Positions 5,417-5,553 of a DNA stretch of 5,553 nucleotides are shown piece after piece (the stretch's first letter is position 1; every line of letters starts with the position of its first letter). The stretch is from JBOGWP01 sp050693875 (lineage in GTDB: Bacteria > Actinomycetota > CADDZG01 > JAHWKV01 > JBOGWP01): assembly GCA_050693875.1 (NCBI GenBank), contig JBOGWP010000170.1, forward strand, positions 1 through 5,553, in the 5' to 3' direction. The position numbers and the translations under genes were made by a program. A model generated the notes under the pieces. The model saw nothing but the letters and a program-made list of their open reading frames with translations. It was not told the DNA's origin and made no database searches.

Positions 5417-5446
5417 TGGTTTGGGGGCCCTGGCGTTCTGACTACA

Positions 5447-5553
5447 TCACCGCAGGGCCAAGGGGATGGTGGTGCCGATGAGCTCGAACGCCCTGCGCTG
5501 GGTGGGGGTCGGGGTGGCGAGCTTGTCGATGCCGACGCCGCCCTCGAAGACGA
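5447..5553 (-). CDS. C-terminal fragment of a protein, possibly a transposase
   Basis: The minus strand entering from the window end reads 34 codons before TGA at 5449-5447, including VGIDKLATPTPTQRRAFELIG and ending IPLALR. The composition is that of a real protein rather than a shadow frame. A short tail with a TPTPxQ(R)RAxELLG-like pattern is something I associate with C-termini of actinobacterial transposases, but this is a recollection, not a match. The rest of the gene lies outside the window. The mobile-element setting fits. Confidence 0.45.
   Translation of the reverse strand, partial: VFEGGVGIDKLATPTPTQRRAFELIGTTIPLALR

Larger units (their letters stand above)
4996..5446. other. Non-coding stretch with repeats and a hairpin, no supportable gene
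   Basis: About 450 bp between the right repeat and a partial gene at the window end. Open frames here are Arg/Pro/Ala-rich, overlap on both strands and follow the short repeats, so I do not call them genes. The short motif GAGCGAAGC recurs at 5033, 5150 and 5346. The contents are listed separately: direct repeats at 5157-5275 and a strong hairpin at 5390-5416. Confidence 0.6.

Noticed and set aside
5390..5420. tRNA T-arm-like GGGGGTTCG segment
   Set aside because: No GGTTCRANYCC consensus, acceptor stem or anticodon arm could be built around it; it is explained as one half of a 9-bp hairpin.

Overview
This is a GC-rich bacterial window with strongly third-position-GC-biased genes. The style fits a high-GC actinobacterial-type lineage, possibly an uncultured one; this is inference, because no rRNA or other marker gene is present. 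The standout is a divergent pair of genes, each interrupted by one in-frame TGA that falls exactly on a family-conserved redox or catalytic cysteine codon. I read both as selenoproteins.

Layout. Bases 1-163 are one copy of a repeat of about 165 bp whose inverted partner lies at 4820-4995. Bases 160-1434 (minus) encode a rhodanese-ThiF/MoeB fusion of 424 residues, with UGA at codon 311 where the E1-like catalytic Cys belongs. After a 129-bp divergent promoter region, 1564-2259 (plus) encodes a two-domain glutaredoxin/thioredoxin-like protein disulfide oxidoreductase of 231 residues. Its second active site reads U-P-H-C because codon 155 is UGA. Then come a small secreted protein of unknown function (2375-2848, plus) and, convergent to it, a long-chain-alcohol-oxidase-like GMC flavoprotein (2879-4816, minus). 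The right-hand repeat abuts the GMC start codon. The remainder (4996-5446) is non-coding, with short direct repeats and a strong hairpin. The last 107 bp hold the C-terminal end of another minus-strand gene, perhaps a transposase.

Why selenocysteine rather than decay or frameshift: reading through each TGA restores one uninterrupted frame with correct family sequence on both sides. Both TGAs replace the key Cys, and neither gene shows other damage. TGA is used as an ordinary stop by three genes in the window. Each UGA is followed by a hairpin whose apical loop begins after exactly 20 nt and starts with CGUG, as expected for a bacterial SECIS element. No selA, selB, selC or selD is in the window; the genome should carry them elsewhere.

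How the genes may work together: the MoeB-like protein would adenylate a ubiquitin-like sulfur carrier and, with its own rhodanese Cys, transfer sulfur to it. The disulfide oxidoreductase could supply or reset the redox state of that chemistry. This link is inferred from gene order and shared recoding only. The GMC oxidase and the secreted protein have no evident part in it. The inverted repeats reach the ends of both outer genes (the moeB TAG stop lies in the left repeat and the GMC ATG is 3 bp from the right one), so mobile-element activity has shaped the edges of this cluster.
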